The notes under the pieces were generated by a model that saw only the letters and a list, made by a program, of their open reading frames with translations, was not told the origin of the DNA and ran no database searches. Shown here one piece after another: positions 14,806 through 18,021 of a stretch of 18,021 bases of DNA. A program made the translations under genes and the position numbers. The stretch comes from Caryophanales bacterium UBA3835 (GTDB lineage Bacteria; Bacillota_I; Bacilli_A; RFN20; CAG-826): positions 53,775 through 71,795 of the forward strand of contig DGHZ01000010.1 in assembly GCA_002392945.1 (NCBI GenBank), in the 5' to 3' direction. Each line of letters starts with the position of its first letter. Within the stretch, counting starts at the first letter, position 1.

Positions 14806-17800
14806 TTATTGTTCGCGTTTTTTCTTTCTAAATATCAAATAGGTTACTGCTAAGGCTAATGTTGAGGAACCTAAAATAATGATAATCAAGGCTGATCCTT
14901 TATTTTCAATAGCAATATTTAACATATTTTTCCCAGAAACTAATAATGATGAACTATTTAAAGAATCTCCAGACGCTCTAGCCCATGCAGATAATCTATT
15001 CCATTCTACTAAATAAGCAGAATTACCTGTAAACAAAGTTCTTTGATGTTCATTTAGATTATTATTAAACGCTGCTTTAGCAGTTGCATAATAATTATGT
15101 TCAGAATCATTACAATAACCGAGGTTATCTGTGTAATCCATATGCATATATGTGTCTATAAAGGATTCAAGGCCAATACAATCTTCAGAAGCAGAAATAT
15201 CGGTTTCAACAGTTATAGACTTTGTTTCATAAACAGTGATTGATTCAATATATGCACGTTTTTTGTTTGTTGTGGTAGCTATAACTACAGAATTAGTTGC
15301 GGTTGTATATTCTTTAACATACTCAGCATAAGATGATGTGATTGTGTTACTAGTTCCGCCGACAGTTAAAGTTACACCTGTATCTGATCCATAAGTTTTC
15401 GCACTAACCACTACTTTTGTAATATTTGAGCTAGTAGAGGTGACTGTCACTGTTCCAGTATTTGAACCAGATCCAAGTTTAATAGCGTTGCTCTCAATAG
15501 TGGTAGAACCACTAGTACTGACTGAAAGCGTATTAACGCTAATAGTTTGAGTGTTACTTGGATAAGTTATTGTACCAATAAGACTGTAACCAGTTGATGT
15601 TGTTTCTTCAATGACCACTCTATCCGAATTAACAGTGATGTCATATGTAGTAGTTCTAGTATTTCCATTATATGTATAACTCACAGTAATGGTTTTATTA
15701 CCTGCAGTTGACATATCTGGAGAAGTAACACTAGTAGGAATAACTACTTTTTGATATCCATTCGCGAAAGTTGCAGTGCAAGTTCCATCAAAACTAAATG
15801 GATGATTTTTAAGGAATGTCGTTGTCATGCTACTAACAGAAATAGACTGTAATGTTCCTTTAGATATGGTTATACCATATGTTTGAGTTTTTGTTACTCC
15901 TTTATAGGTATAACTAACAGTGACAGTTTGATTACTAACTGTAGTCATATTATATCCAGTAAATGTTGCGGAAGTTGTGACATTAGAAGAACTTGAATCA
16001 CTATAGTGAGCGGTCACTGTTCCTCCATAAGCAAAAGTGTCACCTTCCACAAATGAGGTCGTATACCCACTTATCGATATAGAAGATAATGTTTTAGCAG
16101 CACTAACAGTGATTGTTTGACTACAAGATTTACCACCATAGGTAATAGTAACACTAGTGTGGCTAGTGGTTAACGCAGTTGAAGTAGCTGGATCAAAACT
16201 AAAGCTACTACTTGTTGCATCAGAATAAGCTATATCATTAGTGCTTTTATCGCTATAAGTTGCAGTAATCACTAATCCAGTAGGATCAAATGTCTCATCT
16301 GCCTCATATGTTGTTTTAGTAGGTGCTGTTTTAACAGCAATACTGCTAATACTCTTAGGAATATAGGTGATTTTAAATTGAGAAATATAGGATGCACTAG
16401 AATCATTTTCTTGAATGCAGAAATAAGAATATCCAGCACTAGATGTACCAAAAGATGTTGATGTGCCAACTGCAGGAGAACAAGTTCCAACAGTAGTCTT
16501 ATTACTACCAAAGGTCAGTGTTGACCCACTGCCAGAACATGCTGTCAAAGTCACATAAGCCGTCCAAGAACGAATTGTAGTTTGCTGTGAAGTGGCTTCA
16601 ATTTTGGTAATTGAACCAGGAATTGCAGTTGTATTAAAGATAGCAGCTACTTTATTGCCTTTGCTCATATTAAATTGCATTGAAGTAGTTGTAGTTGTGT
16701 ATAATTCACCTTTACCACTTATAGAAGTGCTATCAGATGTAACTTGTGTCCAATCGTACCATGCGTAACCACCAGAAGTGGAAAAACTACTTCTAGTGAT
16801 GATTAATGTTTGAGTTTGAGCTGCTGTTACTGTAACTGTACAGGTAGCGGTACGACTACCATCCACTGTGGTAACTGTGATAGTTGTATTACCAGTAGCA
16901 ACTGCAGTGACTGTACCATTAGATACTGTAGCAACACTACTGTTGCTACTAGACCAATTGACACTCTTATTAGTTGCGTTATTAGGAGATACTGTTGCGG
17001 TTAATGTTTCATTACCACCAACAGTAATTGTGGTTGAATCTTTATTTAAAGAAACACCAGTAACATGAACTGTGGAATCACTAACTGTCACAGTACAAGT
17101 TCCAGATTTAGTTTCGTCTTGTTGAGATGTAGCAGTAATTGTCGCATTACCTGTAGCTTTAGCGGTAACAACACCTGAAGCACTAACTGTAGCAACACTT
17201 GTATTACTGCTAGACCAAGTAACAGCCTGGCTTGGATTATTATCGCCTTCAACTGTGGCGGTTAAACTACCAGTTTTAGTGCCGTTTAAATCTAATGATA
17301 ATGATGACGGGGATACTGATACCGAAGTAACAGTTGATGCGCCTCCACTAGAGGTGACTGTTACATAAACAGAAGCATAAACACTACTATCAGCGTTACT
17401 TTCAATAACAACATAGTCACTTCCTACTCCAGTAGCGGTGATTCTGCCATTAGAGTTCACACTGACAACACTATCTTCTCCACTTAATGTATAGAAATTA
17501 ACAGAGTCATCAAATGTACCAACTCCGTTAACAGTGTAATCTAAATCTAGATAATCACCAATTTCGAGTTCTAATTCTTCATTCACGACTTCAGGATTGT
17601 TTATAACAATTTCTACTGGAGCATCCTGGACATCTACGCCTAAGAATTTATCGATGTTTAATCGTCCGTTACCAGCCCAAGAAGGATTACCATTTATTGA
17701 ATCGCAAGATGCGTATAAAGCAGATTCGATTTCAGCTGGAGTAGCCGTTGGATTTTGTTGTTTATATAATGCGATAGCAGCGGTAACAATCGGAGCAGAA

Positions 17801-18021
17801 AAAGATGTTCCTTGAGTTTTCTTATAAGCACTACTAGTGCCTTTATCTGCAACATAGACTGTGCCAGGGGCCACTAAATCAATACCATAAGTATTAGAAT
17901 AAGCTGCTTTAGTGGTAGTTGATGATTCTGCTAAAGAACCAACAGAAATAACGTGATTGTTACTAGCAGGATACGATGGTTCACTGGTGTTATAATTACC
18001 AGCCGCAGCCACTAAGGTAAT
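14806..18021 (-). CDS. Large surface S8 subtilisin-like serine protease with Ig-like modules and C-terminal membrane anchor (N-terminus outside window)
   Basis: The last 1071 residues of a subtilase. Visible residue 1 is encoded at 18021. The oxyanion Asn is in LVAAAGN (residue 9) and the nucleophile Ser is in TQGTSFSAPIV (residue 73); the catalytic Asp and His lie outside. Then come an Ig-like domain (about 136-223), two clear Big2 domains (231-313, 319-399), a Ser/Thr-rich beta module (about 404-555), a Big_3-like domain (559-640), two related beta modules (644-721, 723-798), a beta-sandwich (808-934) and a helical module with YYATAKAAF and RLSAWARASGD (938-1020). A hydrophobic helix (about 1042-1064) and FRKKKREQ tail follow, a membrane anchor; there is no LPxTG. 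GTG at 18012 is an internal valine, not the start. Serine and threonine are unusually rich. Substrate unknown. Confidence 0.92.
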   Translation of the reverse strand: MTLVAAAGNYNTSEPSYPASNNHVISVGSLAESSTTTKAAYSNTYGIDLVAPGTVYVADKGTSSAYKKTQGTSFSAPIVTAAIALYKQQNPTATPAEIESALYASCDSINGNPSWAGNGRLNIDKFLGVDVQDAPVEIVINNPEVVNEELELEIGDYLDLDYTVNGVGTFDDSVNFYTLSGEDSVVSVNSNGRITATGVGSDYVVIESNADSSVYASVYVTVTSSGGASTVTSVSVSPSSLSLDLNGTKTGSLTATVEGDNNPSQAVTWSSSNTSVATVSASGVVTAKATGNATITATSQQDETKSGTCTVTVSDSTVHVTGVSLNKDSTTITVGGNETLTATVSPNNATNKSVNWSSSNSSVATVSNGTVTAVATGNTTITVTTVDGSRTATCTVTVTAAQTQTLIITRSSFSTSGGYAWYDWTQVTSDSTSISGKGELYTTTTTSMQFNMSKGNKVAAIFNTTAIPGSITKIEATSQQTTIRSWTAYVTLTACSGSGSTLTFGSNKTTVGTCSPAVGTSTSFGTSSAGYSYFCIQENDSSASYISQFKITYIPKSISSIAVKTAPTKTTYEADETFDPTGLVITATYSDKSTNDIAYSDATSSSFSFDPATSTALTTSHTSVTITYGGKSCSQTITVSAAKTLSSISISGYTTSFVEGDTFAYGGTVTAHYSDSSSSNVTTSATFTGYNMTTVSNQTVTVSYTYKGVTKTQTYGITISKGTLQSISVSSMTTTFLKNHPFSFDGTCTATFANGYQKVVIPTSVTSPDMSTAGNKTITVSYTYNGNTRTTTYDITVNSDRVVIEETTSTGYSLIGTITYPSNTQTISVNTLSVSTSGSTTIESNAIKLGSGSNTGTVTVTSTSSNITKVVVSAKTYGSDTGVTLTVGGTSNTITSSYAEYVKEYTTATNSVVIATTTNKKRAYIESITVYETKSITVETDISASEDCIGLESFIDTYMHMDYTDNLGYCNDSEHNYYATAKAAFNNNLNEHQRTLFTGNSAYLVEWNRLSAWARASGDSLNSSSLLVSGKNMLNIAIENKGSALIIIILGSSTLALAVTYLIFRKKKREQ
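16825..17331 (-). repeat. Two tandem Big2 Ig-like domains in the S8 protease
   Basis: Units starting VTSVSVSPSSLSLDL and VTGVSLNKDSTTITV each contain VTWSSSNTSVATVS or VNWSSSNSSVATVS, and end in TCTVTV. They resemble the Big2 units of the neighbouring C11 protease closely in protein sequence, which suggests module duplication or exchange between the two genes. A more diverged Ig-like unit precedes them. Confidence 0.8.

Noticed and set aside
14797..14815. Hairpin at the S8 stop codon as its terminator
   Set aside because: Only a 5-bp stem with a nine-base loop and no T-tract after it on the minus strand; the T-run is on the strand with no gene.
16810..17068. Plus-strand Cys/Thr- and Val/Leu-rich frames opposite the S8 Big2 region
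   Set aside because: Low-complexity reverse reading of the Ser/Thr-rich repeats; no start signals.
16825..17331. Repeats as a possible CRISPR array
   Set aside because: Repeats are long, imperfect and in coding frame; they are Ig-like protein domains, with no short identical direct repeats and spacers.
18010..18012. GTG at 18012 as the S8 protease start
   Set aside because: The frame continues to the window end (ITLVAAAGN), inside the subtilase domain; the catalytic Asp and His must lie upstream.

Overview
The window is AT-rich DNA with a dense, mostly minus-strand gene layout and Bacilli-like gene order. It probably comes from a small-genome, uncultured relative of the Bacilli or Mycoplasmatota (an RF39- or Erysipelotrichia-like gut lineage is my guess; the taxonomy is inference). 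Tryptophan is encoded by TGG throughout and no gene is interrupted by TGA, so the standard bacterial code applies.

Bases 1-9443 hold a housekeeping block read on the minus strand: pth, mfd, rqcP-like S4 gene, tilS, ftsH, dusB, lysS (the last cut by the window edge). This is the order of the Bacillus subtilis spoVC(pth)-mfd-yabO-tilS-ftsH-dusB-lysS region with everything between removed: no sporulation genes, no divIC, no hpt, no folate genes. It joins peptidyl-tRNA recycling, transcription-coupled repair, ribosome rescue, tRNA-Ile2 lysidine formation, membrane proteolysis, tRNA dihydrouridine formation and lysyl-tRNA charging. mfd, rqcP and tilS overlap and are probably translationally coupled. 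The mfd reading frame appears to start at ACG behind a near-perfect Shine-Dalgarno sequence.

At 9444-9517 a short divergent promoter region separates pth from a plus-strand gene for a DUF368 membrane protein (PopT-type polyprenyl-phosphate translocase), which ends in a long hairpin shared with the convergent gene beyond it.

Bases 10500-18021 hold three secreted proteases in tandem on the minus strand, each of a different catalytic class: an S8 subtilisin-like serine protease (N-terminus outside the window; several Ig-like and beta-sandwich modules and a C-terminal membrane anchor), a C11 clostripain-like cysteine protease lipoprotein with three Big2 Ig-like domains, and an M6 zinc metalloprotease lipoprotein. 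They look like an exported protein-degradation or host-interaction set.

The most notable small-scale signals are the ACG start of mfd; a textbook sigma-A promoter for the M6 gene whose -35 lies inside the preceding terminator hairpin and whose predicted +1 is the A of an ATG (leaderless mRNA); similar close -10 boxes before pth and the DUF368 gene; palindromes over the ftsH promoter and leader; and stop codons lying inside hairpin loops. No RNA genes, CRISPR arrays, insertion sequences or phage genes were seen. The longest non-coding gap is 111 bases.
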